Assembly: GCF_003226565.1 (NCBI RefSeq)
Contig: NZ_QKOE01000006.1
Coordinates: 214,127-278,126 of the forward strand
Direction of reading: 5' to 3'
From: Parazoarcus communis SWub3 = DSM 12120
GTDB taxonomy: Bacteria > Pseudomonadota > Gammaproteobacteria > Burkholderiales > Rhodocyclaceae
Length of the DNA stretch: 64,000 bases
The notes below the pieces were generated by a model that worked only from the letters and a program-made list of their open reading frames with translations, made no database searches and was not told where the DNA came from. The position numbers were made by a program, and so were the translations under genes. This document shows, piece by piece, positions 18,159-27,327 of this stretch; the stretch's first letter is position 1, and each line of letters begins with the position of its first letter.

Positions 18159-19538
18159 TCATGCCTCCAGCGCCTTCACATGCGTGATGACCTCGGCGAT
18201 CGCCTGCTGCGCACTACCGTACAACATGCGGCAGTTGTCCTTGTAGAACAGCGCATTCTCGATGCCGGAGTAACCCGCCCCCTTGCCGCGCTTGACCACG
18301 ATGACGTTCTGCGCCATGTCCACATTCAGGATGGGCATGCCGTAGATCGGGCTGGTCTTGTCGGTACGCGCGACCGGGTTCACCACGTCGTTGGCCCCGA
18401 TCACCAGCGCCACATCGGCCTGCGGGAAGTCGGCGTTGATCTCCTCCAGGTCGAAGATCTTGTCGTACGGCACCCCCGCCTCGGCCAGCAGCACGTTCAT
18501 GTGGCCCGGCATCCGCCCGGCCACCGGGTGGATCGCAAACACCACCTCCACGCCACCTTCCTCAAGCAACTGCGCCATCTCCCACACCTTGTGCTGCGCG
18601 CCGGCCACTGCCATGCCGTAGCCAGGCACGATGATGACCTTGCTCGCATAACGCATCACCGAGGCCGCATCGAGCGCCGAGAACTCCTTCATCGTCCCTT
18701 CGATCGCCTCGCCCTCGCCCCCCGCGGCCGCGCCGGTCAGCGGGGTGAAGATGACGTTGGAGATCGGACGGTTCATCGCCTTGGCCATCAGCTGCGTCAG
18801 CAGCGTCCCCGACGCCCCCACCACGATGCCCGCCACGATCAGCGCCGGGTTGCCCAGCACATAGCCTTCGAAACCCACCGCCAGCCCGGTGAAGGCATTG
18901 AGCAGCGAGATCACCACCGGCATGTCGGCTCCGCCGATCGGGCTGGTCAGGATCACACCCAGTGCCAGCGCCAGCACGAAGAACAACACGATGATCGCGC
19001 CCGACGGGGTGTCGGAGGCGATGATCACCAGGCCGAGCAGCGCCGTGAGCGCGGCCAGCACGATGTTGACCTTGTTCTGCTGCGGCAGGCGGAAGGCGTT
19101 CTTCATGATGCCTTGCAGCTTGGCATAGGCCACGCACGACCCCGAGAACGCGACCGAACCGATCAGTGCCCCCAGCACGGCCAGCGTGGCCACCACCGGC
19201 CCATGAATCTCGCCCCGGGCGAACTCCAGCGCCGCAATCGCCGCCGCCGCACCGCCGCCCATGCCGTTGTAGATGGCGACCATCTGCGGCATGTCGGTCA
19301 TCTTCACCGTCTTGCCGCTCCACCAGGCAATGGCCCCGCCCAGCACGATGGCCAGCACCATCAGACCGTAGTTCTGCATCCCCGGGGTCTGGAAGGTGAC
19401 CAGGGTGGCAGCGATCATCGCCCAGCCCGCCCAGACGATGCCCTTGCGCGCCGTCGCGGGCGAGCTCATCGCCTTCAGGCCGAGGATGAACACCACCGCG
19501 ACCGCAAAGTAGGAAAGTTGGATGAATCCGTTCAGCAT
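18159..19538 (-). CDS. pntB: NAD(P) transhydrogenase beta subunit
   Basis: 459 residues. About eight to nine membrane helices (residues 1-265) are followed by the NADP-binding domain III with VIIVPGYGMAVAGAQH, GHMNVLLAEAGVPYD, GANDVVNP and the C-terminal KRGKGAGYSGIENALFY. It couples proton entry to hydride transfer from NADH to NADP+. It is the last gene of a three-gene pntAA-pntAB-pntB set on the minus strand, 70 bases after pntAB. The terminator lies downstream at 18061-18092. Confidence 0.95.
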   Translation of the reverse strand: MLNGFIQLSYFAVAVVFILGLKAMSSPATARKGIVWAGWAMIAATLVTFQTPGMQNYGLMVLAIVLGGAIAWWSGKTVKMTDMPQMVAIYNGMGGGAAAAIAALEFARGEIHGPVVATLAVLGALIGSVAFSGSCVAYAKLQGIMKNAFRLPQQNKVNIVLAALTALLGLVIIASDTPSGAIIVLFFVLALALGVILTSPIGGADMPVVISLLNAFTGLAVGFEGYVLGNPALIVAGIVVGASGTLLTQLMAKAMNRPISNVIFTPLTGAAAGGEGEAIEGTMKEFSALDAASVMRYASKVIIVPGYGMAVAGAQHKVWEMAQLLEEGGVEVVFAIHPVAGRMPGHMNVLLAEAGVPYDKIFDLEEINADFPQADVALVIGANDVVNPVARTDKTSPIYGMPILNVDMAQNVIVVKRGKGAGYSGIENALFYKDNCRMLYGSAQQAIAEVITHVKALEA

Positions 19539-19608
19539 GTCAGGCCTCCAGCGCGACGGGCAGCACGGGCCCCAGCTTGCGCAAACACAGTGAGCGTGAA
19601 GGTCCGGG

Positions 19609-19914
19609 TCATTGCGCGCCCTCCTTCTTCTTGTCGCCCTTGTTGAACATCGCCAGCATGCGTTCGGTCACCACGTAGCCGCCGGCCGCATTGGCCGCGC
19701 CCAGGAACACCGCCACAAAGCCGATCGCCAGTTGCAGCGGGTCTTCCGGGTCGGCATGACCGAGCACCACCATCGCCCCCACCAGCACCACGCCGTGGAC
19801 GAAGTTCGACCCCGACATCAGCGGCGTGTGCAGGATCACCGGCACCCGCGAGATCACCTCGTAGCCGGTGAAGGCCGCGAGCATGAAGATATACAGTGCA
19901 GCAATTCCATCCAT
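19609..19914 (-). CDS. pntAB: NAD(P) transhydrogenase subunit alpha part 2 (membrane)
   Basis: 101 residues, three membrane helices (about 5-23, 40-55, 62-82), with ISRVPVILHTPLMSGSNFVHG typical of the alpha-2 membrane domain. In this organism the alpha chain is split into two genes. The ATG at 19914 lies 2 bases after the pntAA stop. A lysine-rich tail (KGDKKKEG) ends the protein. Confidence 0.93.
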   Translation of the reverse strand: MDGIAALYIFMLAAFTGYEVISRVPVILHTPLMSGSNFVHGVVLVGAMVVLGHADPEDPLQLAIGFVAVFLGAANAAGGYVVTERMLAMFNKGDKKKEGAQ

Positions 19915-19916
19915 GA

Positions 19917-21050
19917 TCAGGCTCCTTGCAGGCCAAGCACCTGCGCCACACCGGCGTGGCGCACCTCGCCCGCGTGGGTCAGGCAGCAGCCGGCCACCAC
20001 TTCGTCTTCCCAGTCGAGCGCCAGCGCACCGTCCTTGATGAAGGGCGAAATGAAGTTGTAGAGGTTCTTCGCGTACATCTCCGAGGCATGCACCGGCATG
20101 CGGCTGGTGATGTGGGTCGGCCCGATCACGAGCACGTCGTTGATCCACACCTTCTCGCCCGCCACCGTGCCTTCGACGTTGCCGCCACTCTCGGCCGCCA
20201 TGTCGACGACCACCGCGCCCGGCTTCATCCGCGCGATCATGTCGGCGGTGATGATGCGCGGGGCGCGCTTGCCCGGAATCGCGGCGGTGGTGATCAGCGC
20301 GTCGCACTGGCCCACCGCCTTGGCCAGCCGTTCGGCCTGCCGCGCCTTCTCTTCGTCGGTCAGTTCGCGGGCGTAGCCGCCGCTGCCGGCTGCCGCCACC
20401 CCGGTGTCGACGAACTTGGCGCCCAGCGATTCGATCTGCTCGCGGGTTTCCGGACGCACGTCATAGGCCTCGACCATGGCGCCGATGCGCCGCGCCGTGG
20501 CAATGGCCTGCAGGCCCGCCACCCCGGCACCAATGACCAGCACCTTGGCCGGACGGATCGTGCCCGCCGCATAGGTCAGCATGGGGAAGAACTTGGGGCT
20601 GTGGTCCGCGGCAATCAGCGCGCACTCGTAGCCCGCGACCGCGGCCTGCGAGGACAGCGCGTCCATGCTTTGCGAGCGCGAGATGCGCGGCAGCAGTTCG
20701 AGCGCAAAGGCGGTGATCTGCCGCGCCTGCAGCAGCTTCACCCGCTCCACATCCGACCACGGTTGCAGCATGCCCAGCAGCACGCTGCCCGGCTTCATCG
20801 CGGCAATGCGCTGCGCCGACGGCGGTTGCACGCACAGCAGCAAGTCCGCATCGGCGCAGATCACCTGCGCATCCTCAACAAAATCAACACCGGCAAAGCC
20901 GGCATCCACGTAGTGCGCCGGCACGCCGGCACCCGTCTGCATCACGACCCGGGCACCCAGGCCCTGGTACTTCTTGACCACGTCCGGTACGACCGAAATT
21001 CGTCGCTCGCCGGCAATGGTCTCCGCTGGCACTCCGATGGACAGAGGCAT
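19917..21050 (-). CDS. pntAA: NAD(P) transhydrogenase subunit alpha part 1 (NAD-binding)
   Basis: 377 residues, cytoplasmic domain I. N-terminal GVPAETIAGERRISVVPDVV and the Rossmann motif VIGAGVAGLQAIATARRIGA (central part) with AYDVRPE define the alanine dehydrogenase/PNT family; SQAAVAGYEC is also typical. Unlike the single-chain alpha subunit of E. coli, it ends after the NAD domain. The ATG at 21050 is preceded by GGGAGGAG. First gene of the operon; a sigma-70-like promoter lies about 110 bases upstream. Confidence 0.95.
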   Translation of the reverse strand: MPLSIGVPAETIAGERRISVVPDVVKKYQGLGARVVMQTGAGVPAHYVDAGFAGVDFVEDAQVICADADLLLCVQPPSAQRIAAMKPGSVLLGMLQPWSDVERVKLLQARQITAFALELLPRISRSQSMDALSSQAAVAGYECALIAADHSPKFFPMLTYAAGTIRPAKVLVIGAGVAGLQAIATARRIGAMVEAYDVRPETREQIESLGAKFVDTGVAAAGSGGYARELTDEEKARQAERLAKAVGQCDALITTAAIPGKRAPRIITADMIARMKPGAVVVDMAAESGGNVEGTVAGEKVWINDVLVIGPTHITSRMPVHASEMYAKNLYNFISPFIKDGALALDWEDEVVAGCCLTHAGEVRHAGVAQVLGLQGA

Positions 21051-21369
21051 GGGGGGACTCCTCCCTATGGGATTGAGATTGGAAAAAACGCGCCGGCACA
21101 GCCTTGTATTGTTGTTTCTCCCTGCCCCACACCATTTCGGTGCGCAGCCGACGCGAACCAGATATTACCGGTAAATCGCGTATGCGCAACACGATCACCC
21201 AAAGGGCCGTCTTGCTACCAGGGGGATAAAGGCCGATGTTGCGGACGGCCCCAGGGATCAGGACCGAGGAGGGACAACGGCGTCATGCTGCTGACCTACC
21301 GGTCGGACGGTCGTCGGAGTGGTTCCGCCATCAGTGCAGGCGATCACGCACCAAGGAGACGGGATGGGA
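21051..21369. other. Intergenic region between PP2C gene and pntAA
   Basis: 319 bases without a supportable gene. It contains the likely pnt promoter (21162-21189). The right half (about 21190-21369) shows no clear hairpin, repeat or promoter. Confidence 0.5.
21162..21189 (-). promoter_or_regulatory. Candidate sigma-70 promoter of the pnt operon
   Basis: Minus strand: TTGCGC (21189-21184), 16-base spacer, TAATAT (21167-21162). The start of transcription would be near 21155, giving a leader of about 100 bases to pntAA. Confidence 0.45.
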
Positions 21370-22137
21370 TCAGCCTGCGGTGCCGACAGACGGAATGTCG
21401 ATGAACTTGATGATCGCCAGCGAAATGTTGTCACCGTAACCGGCCGCACGCTCACGGGCACGATCGATCAGATGCTGGGCAGCTTCCCTGGCGCTCATGG
21501 AATGGATGATGCTCGCGAGTTCATCGTCGCCGAAATAGGCCCACAGACCATCGGAACACAACAGAAAGCTGTCCCCACCCTGTACGGACTCACAATGACC
21601 GTGATCGATGCGCGGCTCGCGCTCGCTCCCCAGGCAGGACAACAGGACGTTGCGCTGCGGATGAACCAGGGCACCCGCCTCGTCAAGCCTGCCCTTGCGT
21701 TGCAACTCGCCCACCAGGGAGTGATCCGGGCTGCGATATACCGTCTCCAGCCCACGGAAATGATAGAGCCGGGAATCTCCACAGTGCGCCCAACTCGGTC
21801 GGCCCTGGTTAAGCAGGAAAACAACCGCTGTACTGTGAGGATCCTTCTCGCTGGTAAAGCGGGTCAGCCGGATGACGGTGTGGGCTTCGTTGATCACGCT
21901 CTCGAGCAGATGCTCCGGCGTTTCGTGCAAGGGTGCAAAGGCCTCGAAATTCTGCCGGGCCTTCAGCACGACCTGCTCTGCGGCCATCGACCCTCCGCTG
22001 TGGCCGCCCATACCATCGGCCAGCACCGCCAGCATCATGCCAGGACGCGTGGGATGCCCGAAAAGGGCGACACGGTCCTGTTGCTCGGTACGGTCACCAA
22101 TATGACGAGCGACACAGGTTTCAACGGTGATCGGCAT
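21370..22137 (-). CDS. PP2C-family serine/threonine protein phosphatase
   Basis: 255 residues, single catalytic domain. Metal-binding motifs are intact: RTEQQD (about 16-21), LADGMGGH (about 39-46), AHCGDSRLY, LLCSDGLW and YGDNISLAII. It dephosphorylates Ser/Thr proteins in the cytoplasm. No kinase or FHA gene lies beside it in the window, so its partner is unknown. It follows the glycolate operon on the same strand but 227 bases separate them. Confidence 0.88.
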   Translation of the reverse strand: MPITVETCVARHIGDRTEQQDRVALFGHPTRPGMMLAVLADGMGGHSGGSMAAEQVVLKARQNFEAFAPLHETPEHLLESVINEAHTVIRLTRFTSEKDPHSTAVVFLLNQGRPSWAHCGDSRLYHFRGLETVYRSPDHSLVGELQRKGRLDEAGALVHPQRNVLLSCLGSEREPRIDHGHCESVQGGDSFLLCSDGLWAYFGDDELASIIHSMSAREAAQHLIDRARERAAGYGDNISLAIIKFIDIPSVGTAG

Positions 22138-22364
22138 GGAGGCAGAAGAATTGACTGAGCCGTAGATAATAGCAACGCATCTCGATTCACGTGCACCTCA
22201 CCACCGCCTCACCAATCTGGGTAAGGATGCAGTGTGACTTATTTCACACCCACCACCACGCACATCCGCCCATGTAGCCTTCATGCCCCAGTGCAGAACC
22301 GCCGCCCCCCTTGCCCCGCTGTGAAGCTGTGCCGGAGGAGGGCGTCACCACCTCGCCCCCCGAT

Positions 22365-23609
22365 TCAAATCGGAAAACCATTCAGCCGCGCATCAATGAG
22401 CTCAATCCAGTGCCGCACTGGCGTTGTGGTTCCCGCCTGCAAATGGGTGATGCAACCGATATTGGCCGAAGCAATCAGTGTCGCACCGCCCTCTCCAAGC
22501 GCAGCCAGCTTGCTATCCCGCAGCGTATGAGACAGCGCCGGCTGCAGCAGCGAGTACGTACCCGCCGACCCACAGCACAGGTGCGCATCACGCACCGGCG
22601 TCAGCTCGAAGCCCGCTGCGGCCAGCAGACGCTCAACCCCCCCGCGCAGCTTCAAGCCATGCTGCAGGGTGCACGGTGCATGCCACGCCAGCGGCGTCGG
22701 CTGGCCTCCCCGCGCACGCAGGCGGCCAGCCAGCGTGTCGATCTCGGCGACCACGATCTCGCTGACATCCTTCGTCAGTTCGCTGATGCGACGTGCCTTG
22801 TCAGCGTATAGCGGGTCGTCGCGCAGGATGTGGCCATAATCCTTGATCTGTGCCCCGCAACCGGAGGCGGTCATCACGATGGCCTCGACTTCGCCACGCT
22901 CCACCGCAGGCCACCAGGCGTCGATATTGCGCTTCATGTCCGCCTTGCCACCGGCGTGATCGTTGAGGTGGTGCCGGACGGCACCGCAACAGCCGCCACC
23001 GGGTGCCTCGTGCAGGGAGATGCCAAGGGTGTCGAGCACCCGCGCCGCCGCCGCATTGATCGACGGCGCCATGGCGGGTTGGACACATCCGGCCAGCGCC
23101 AGCATCCTGCGGGCATGGCGCGGACGCGGCCAGGGGCCGGAAGGACGCGCCAGAGGCACTTTATCCTTGAGCACCTCGGGCAGCATGCCGCGAACCAGGC
23201 GCCCGGCCTTCATCGCCGCACCAAACAGGCCGGCGCGCGGCACAAACTCGCGCAAGGCCCAGCGCACCACGCGATCCGCCCCCTGTCGGGGCACTTTCTG
23301 CTCGACCACATGACGCCCGATGTCGAGCAGACGCCCATACTGGACGCCCGACGGACAGGTGGATTCGCAGGAGCGGCAGGTCAGGCAACGGTCCAGATGC
23401 AGCCGGGTCTTTTCACTCGGCTCGTGCCCCTCGAGCACCTGCTTGATCAGGTAGATACGTCCGCGCGGGCCGTCGAGTTCGTCACCCAGCAACTGATAGG
23501 TCGGGCAGGTTGCGGTGCAGAAGCCGCAATGCACACACTTGCGCAGGATATCGTCGGCCACCTGGCCGTCAGCGGTATCGCGGATGAAGTCGGCGAGCTG
23601 GGTCTGCAT
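22365..23609 (-). CDS. glcF: Glycolate oxidase iron-sulfur subunit
   Basis: 414 residues. Two [4Fe-4S] motifs, CVHCGFCTATCP (about 26-37) and CLTCRSCESTCP (about 75-86), are followed by two CCG domains (GGCCGAVRHH and LCCGSAGTYS). It passes electrons from the GlcD/GlcE flavoprotein to the membrane quinone pool during oxidation of glycolate to glyoxylate. It begins 2 bases after the glcE stop and is the last gene of the operon. Confidence 0.94.
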   Translation of the reverse strand: MQTQLADFIRDTADGQVADDILRKCVHCGFCTATCPTYQLLGDELDGPRGRIYLIKQVLEGHEPSEKTRLHLDRCLTCRSCESTCPSGVQYGRLLDIGRHVVEQKVPRQGADRVVRWALREFVPRAGLFGAAMKAGRLVRGMLPEVLKDKVPLARPSGPWPRPRHARRMLALAGCVQPAMAPSINAAAARVLDTLGISLHEAPGGGCCGAVRHHLNDHAGGKADMKRNIDAWWPAVERGEVEAIVMTASGCGAQIKDYGHILRDDPLYADKARRISELTKDVSEIVVAEIDTLAGRLRARGGQPTPLAWHAPCTLQHGLKLRGGVERLLAAAGFELTPVRDAHLCCGSAGTYSLLQPALSHTLRDSKLAALGEGGATLIASANIGCITHLQAGTTTPVRHWIELIDARLNGFPI

Positions 23610-23611
23610 GC

Positions 23612-24682
23612 TCAGAATCCTTGGTAAAGACGGCCGGGGTTGAGAATGCCCGCGGGGTCGAAAGCCGTTTTGAGACGACGGTGCAGCGCCAGCAGGGCAG
23701 GCGCGAGGGGGGCAAACACCTCGCCATCCCGGTTGCCGCCACGGAACAGGCTGGCATGCCCGCCCAGTGCGCTGGCACGGGCCTGGATCTGCTCACCGGG
23801 CAGCTCACCCACCAGCCAGCGCTGCGCCCCACCCCACTCGATCAACTGGGTGCCGGCCAGCTTCAGCGGCGGCGCCGAGCTGGGCACCGACAATCGCCAT
23901 AGCGGACGGGTTGCAGCCGCCGCGAAATACGCCGCTGTCTGCTCACGCAGCCCCTGCCAGAAGGCCCCGCTTTCCGCCGCATCGAGACGTTCGCCACCGA
24001 GCCGCTGACAGGCGGTGCTCACCGCGGCTTCGGCGCCGGACAGACGTATGGTCAATCCCCCCTCCTGCCAGGCCGAAGCGGACAAGGGCAGCGGTTGCCC
24101 ACCCCATTGATTCAGGCGTTCGATTGCGTCGGCCTCGCTCATCGCAAAACGCAGCGTTGCCTCGGCAACCGGGCGGGGCAACACTTTCAGCGACACCTCG
24201 AGGATCACGCCCAGCGTACCGAGACTGCCGGCAATGATGCGGGACACGTCATAGCCGGCGACATTCTTCATCACCTGCCCGCCAAACGTCAGGACCTGTC
24301 CACGACCGTCGAGCAACTTGACCCCCAGCACATAATCGCGCACACCACCCGCCGTTGCACGCCTCGGGCCAGCCAGGCCAGCCGCAACGCAGCCTGCCAC
24401 GGTCGCGCCTGGTGCAAAGTGTGGTGGCTCGAAGGGCAGGAACTGCCCCTGCGTGGCCAGCAAGGCCTCCAGTTCGGCCAGCGGGGTGCCGCCCCGTACG
24501 GTCACGACCAGTTCAGTCGGCTCGTAGCTGACGACTCCGCGGTGCGAGCTGACATCCAGGATCTCGCCCTGCTGCACCCGACCGTAAAACTGCTTGCTGC
24601 CTCCACCGACAATGCACAGCGCCGTTCCGGTCGCTGCCGCATTGCGGATCCGCTCGGCCCATGCCGACACGCTGTCTTCCAT
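23612..24682 (-). CDS. glcE: Glycolate oxidase FAD-binding subunit GlcE
   Basis: 356 residues, FAD_binding_4 fold with GGGSKQFYGR near residue 27, the GGTPLAELEALLA segment and PHFAPGATVAGCVAAGLAG. It forms the second flavoprotein chain of glycolate oxidase. I chose ATG 24682, which overlaps the stop of the 44-codon gene before it as TGATG; a GTG one codon upstream is also possible. Length is normal for GlcE. Confidence 0.92.
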   Translation of the reverse strand: MEDSVSAWAERIRNAAATGTALCIVGGGSKQFYGRVQQGEILDVSSHRGVVSYEPTELVVTVRGGTPLAELEALLATQGQFLPFEPPHFAPGATVAGCVAAGLAGPRRATAGGVRDYVLGVKLLDGRGQVLTFGGQVMKNVAGYDVSRIIAGSLGTLGVILEVSLKVLPRPVAEATLRFAMSEADAIERLNQWGGQPLPLSASAWQEGGLTIRLSGAEAAVSTACQRLGGERLDAAESGAFWQGLREQTAAYFAAAATRPLWRLSVPSSAPPLKLAGTQLIEWGGAQRWLVGELPGEQIQARASALGGHASLFRGGNRDGEVFAPLAPALLALHRRLKTAFDPAGILNPGRLYQGF

Positions 24683-24816
24683 CACACTTGCCCCTTGTCC
24701 TTACGTTCTTGTCCCCTGCCACGCCGGCTGACGACGCGCAGCGCCAGCCAGGCACCGATCAGTGACATCACCGGCACCACGACCAGCAGAAACTGGATCC
24801 AGCCCTTGTCCGTCAT
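24682..24816 (-). CDS. Small single-pass membrane protein within the glc operon, unknown function
   Basis: 44 residues: a short polar start (MTDKGWIQ), one membrane helix (about residues 8-28, FLLVVVPVMSLIGAWLAL) and a very basic tail (RRGRGQERKDK). Positive-inside rule suggests the tail faces the cytoplasm. It fits exactly between glcD and glcE: its ATG shares a base with the glcD stop (TGATG) and its stop shares a base with the glcE ATG (TGATG). This packing on both sides is strong evidence of a real, translationally coupled gene. It could anchor the soluble GlcDEF complex to the membrane, but that is inference. I recognise no family. Confidence 0.72.
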   Translation of the reverse strand: MTDKGWIQFLLVVVPVMSLIGAWLALRVVSRRGRGQERKDKGQV

Positions 24817-26324
24817 CAGAACCGCGGAATGTCCGGATGCGGCACCGCGCCGCCGCTGACATGCAGGCGCCCGTACTCGGCACAACGATGCAAGGTCGGA
24901 ATCGCCTTGCCGGGGTTGAGCAGGCCTGCCGGATCGAACGCCGCCTTCACGCGGAAGAACTGGGTTCGCTCCGCAACACTGAACTGCGAACACATCTGGT
25001 TGATCTTCTCGATACCGACGCCATGCTCGCCGGTGATGGTGCCCCCCAGCGCGACAGACAGCTCGAGGATCTCGGCGCCGAAGGCCTCGGCGCGCTCCAT
25101 CTCGCCGGCTTGATTGGCGTCGAACAGAATCAGCGGATGCAGGTTGCCGTCACCGGCATGAAAGACATTGATGCAACGCAGGCCGTACTCGGTTTCCATG
25201 CGCTGGATCGCGCTGAGCATCTCACCCAGACGCTTGCGCGGGATTGTGCCGTCCATGCAATAGTAGTCGGGCGACATCCGGCCGGCCGCAGGAAACGCCG
25301 CCTTGCGCCCCGCCCAGAAGCGCATGCGCTCGGCCTCATCGCGAGACACGCGGATTTCGGTCGCACCACTGCGCTCGAGTACCTCGCGGACGCGTGCGAT
25401 CTCCTCGGCGACCTCTTCTGGCGTCCCATCCGATTCGCACAGCAGGATGGCCTTTGCATCCAGCGGGTAGCCCGCATGGACGAACTCTTCCACCGCGGCG
25501 GTCGCCGGCTGATCCATCATCTCCAGTCCGGCAGGAATGATGCCCGCAGCAATGATGGCCGCAACCGCATCACCCGCTCGGATGACATCATCAAACGCAG
25601 CCAGCACGCACTGCGCCAATTGCGGCTTGGGCGTGAGGCGCACAGTGACTTCAGTGACCACCGCCAGCATGCCTTCGGACCCGGTCATCAGCGCAAGCAG
25701 GTCATAACCGGGGGCGTCCAGCGCATGATTGCCGAACTCGACCACTTCACCTTCTATGGTCACACCACGCACGCGCATCAGGTTGTGCACGGTCAGTCCG
25801 TACTTCAGGCAATGCACGCCGCCGGCGTTCTCGGCGACATTGCCACCGATGGTACAGGCGATCTGGGACGAGGGGTCGGGGGCGTAATACAGACCGTGCG
25901 GCGCCGCTGCCTCGGAAATGGCCAGGTTGCGCACACCCGGCTGCACCACCGCAGTACGCGCATGCGGGTCCAGATGCACGATGCGGTTGAAACGGGCCAG
26001 CGACAGCAAAACCCCCTGCGGATGGGGCAGCGCCCCGCCCGACAAACCGGTGCCGGCACCACGCGCCACCACCGGTACGCCAAGCTCCGAGCAGGTGCGC
26101 AACACTGCCACCACCTGCTCCTCGGTGGTCGGCAGCACGACGGCCATCGGCACACTGCGGTAGGCGGCCAGTCCGTCACACTCGTACGGCCGCAGGTCCT
26201 CGTTCTCGAACATCAGCACCCCGACGGGCAGCACCCGCGCCAGCGCCTCCACCACCCGGGCCTTGTCCAGCGCGCTAAAGTCGCGCTCCTGGACACCCGG
26301 TGCCTGCGCCTCGATTTCCATCAT
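24816..26324 (-). CDS. glcD: Glycolate oxidase subunit GlcD (FAD-linked)
   Basis: 502 residues. An N-terminal FAD_binding_4 domain with RGAGTGLSGGA (about 88-98), PDPSSQIACTIGGNVAENAGG and a C-terminal FAD-oxidase domain with CINVFHAGDGNLHP and GEHGVG. It is the catalytic flavoprotein that oxidises glycolate (and often D-lactate) at the inner face of the membrane. The ATG at 26324 overlaps the regulator stop (ATGA), so regulator and enzyme are translated together; a second ATG follows at once. Confidence 0.94.
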   Translation of the reverse strand: MMEIEAQAPGVQERDFSALDKARVVEALARVLPVGVLMFENEDLRPYECDGLAAYRSVPMAVVLPTTEEQVVAVLRTCSELGVPVVARGAGTGLSGGALPHPQGVLLSLARFNRIVHLDPHARTAVVQPGVRNLAISEAAAPHGLYYAPDPSSQIACTIGGNVAENAGGVHCLKYGLTVHNLMRVRGVTIEGEVVEFGNHALDAPGYDLLALMTGSEGMLAVVTEVTVRLTPKPQLAQCVLAAFDDVIRAGDAVAAIIAAGIIPAGLEMMDQPATAAVEEFVHAGYPLDAKAILLCESDGTPEEVAEEIARVREVLERSGATEIRVSRDEAERMRFWAGRKAAFPAAGRMSPDYYCMDGTIPRKRLGEMLSAIQRMETEYGLRCINVFHAGDGNLHPLILFDANQAGEMERAEAFGAEILELSVALGGTITGEHGVGIEKINQMCSQFSVAERTQFFRVKAAFDPAGLLNPGKAIPTLHRCAEYGRLHVSGGAVPHPDIPRF

Positions 26325-27091
26325 GCCCTGTCTCCCCAGGTCTCGCCCGCAAGGGGCTGAATAACGTGATCCTGACGCGCGCGCGGACGGATCCCGAGGC
26401 GCTGCGAAGCGGCCTCCAGATGCGCCCGGCTCGCCCTGCCTGCCGCCGCCGCATCACCGCGCCGGATGGCATCGAAAATCTGCCGATGCTCCGCTTGCGA
26501 TTGTGCCGCCCGACCGCTGCGGTGCCCGGCGTCGTCCCAGGTCGGCAGTCTGGACGCCGAAAATTGCCGCCCCATGTAAGCCAGAAAGCGCTCCAGCTGA
26601 CGATTACCGGACGCAGCCGCAATGGCCTGGTGAAAGGCGTCGTCAGCCGCGGCCCCTCCATCGTTTGTCAGCAGCGCCTCTTCCATCTGCGCCAGCGCAG
26701 CAGCAATGCGCGCCAGCCCTTGCGGACCACACCGACGGGCAGCCAGTTCGGCGGCTGCACTCTCGACGATGCAGCGCAATTCAAACACGTCTTCCGCTTC
26801 TGTCCCGTCCGGATCGATGTCCAGATCAAGCCGAAAACTTCCCTCGCCCGGCAAGGCCGCAACAAATGCGCCAAGCCCCTGACGGGTTTCCACACAGCCT
26901 TCGGCCTTCAACCGGGAAATGGCCTCACGTATCACCGCCCGGCTGACCCCAAAGCGCTCGCACAACTCCTTTTCGGTGGGCAACTGCGCACCGGGCGCCA
27001 GGCCCAGCTCGCGGATCCACGCTTCCATCTCGCGCGAGACGCGATCACTGAGGCGAGCGGGTCGATCGATCTGCGTCACTTGCATCGGCAT
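26321..27091 (-). CDS. GntR-family FCD regulator of the glycolate operon
   Basis: About 256 residues. A winged helix-turn-helix (about 15-75; LPTEKELCERFGVSRAVIREAISRL in the middle) and an FCD domain (about 95-225). It resembles GlcC/LldR/PdhR. ATG 27091 is chosen because the DNA-binding domain begins soon after; 27085 is also possible. It is the first gene of the operon, overlapping glcD by 4 bases, rather than divergent as in E. coli. A FadR-type palindrome lies 27 bases upstream of its start, so it likely represses its own operon until glycolate or a related 2-hydroxy acid binds. Confidence 0.85.
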   Translation of the reverse strand: MPMQVTQIDRPARLSDRVSREMEAWIRELGLAPGAQLPTEKELCERFGVSRAVIREAISRLKAEGCVETRQGLGAFVAALPGEGSFRLDLDIDPDGTEAEDVFELRCIVESAAAELAARRCGPQGLARIAAALAQMEEALLTNDGGAAADDAFHQAIAAASGNRQLERFLAYMGRQFSASRLPTWDDAGHRSGRAAQSQAEHRQIFDAIRRGDAAAAGRASRAHLEAASQRLGIRPRARQDHVIQPLAGETWGDRA

Positions 27092-27117
27092 GAGGGGGCG
27101 ATGGCGCCCGGCACCAA

Positions 27118-27132
27118 ACTTGTCTGACAAGT
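27118..27132. promoter_or_regulatory. GntR-type operator upstream of the glc regulator
   Basis: ACTTGTCTGACAAGT is a 7+1+7 perfect palindrome with the TTGTCNGACAA core typical of LldR/GlcC/PdhR-like regulators. It lies upstream of the regulator start and near the divergent SulP gene. Confidence 0.75.
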
Positions 27133-27327
27133 AGACAATATTATCGCAAGTCAGCCGGGCTGCGATTGGGGTTTTCCCGCGGCAACCGGCATGCCATCGC
27201 GCATCACCACCCGAACGCATCATCCACCCGCGCTGCACCGACCGCCCCAACGCCCTCATCAAGACCAGCGCAACGCCCCACCCCCGGCCTTTGCTAATAT
27301 AAGACCCCGCTTCATCCCGACCACGCC

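Noticed and set aside
18132..19646. 504-codon open frame opposite pntB
   Set aside because: His/Arg-rich translation without domains, antisense to a conserved gene.
24762..26360. 532-codon open frame opposite glcD
   Set aside because: Antisense to a clear glcD gene; composition typical of shadow frames.
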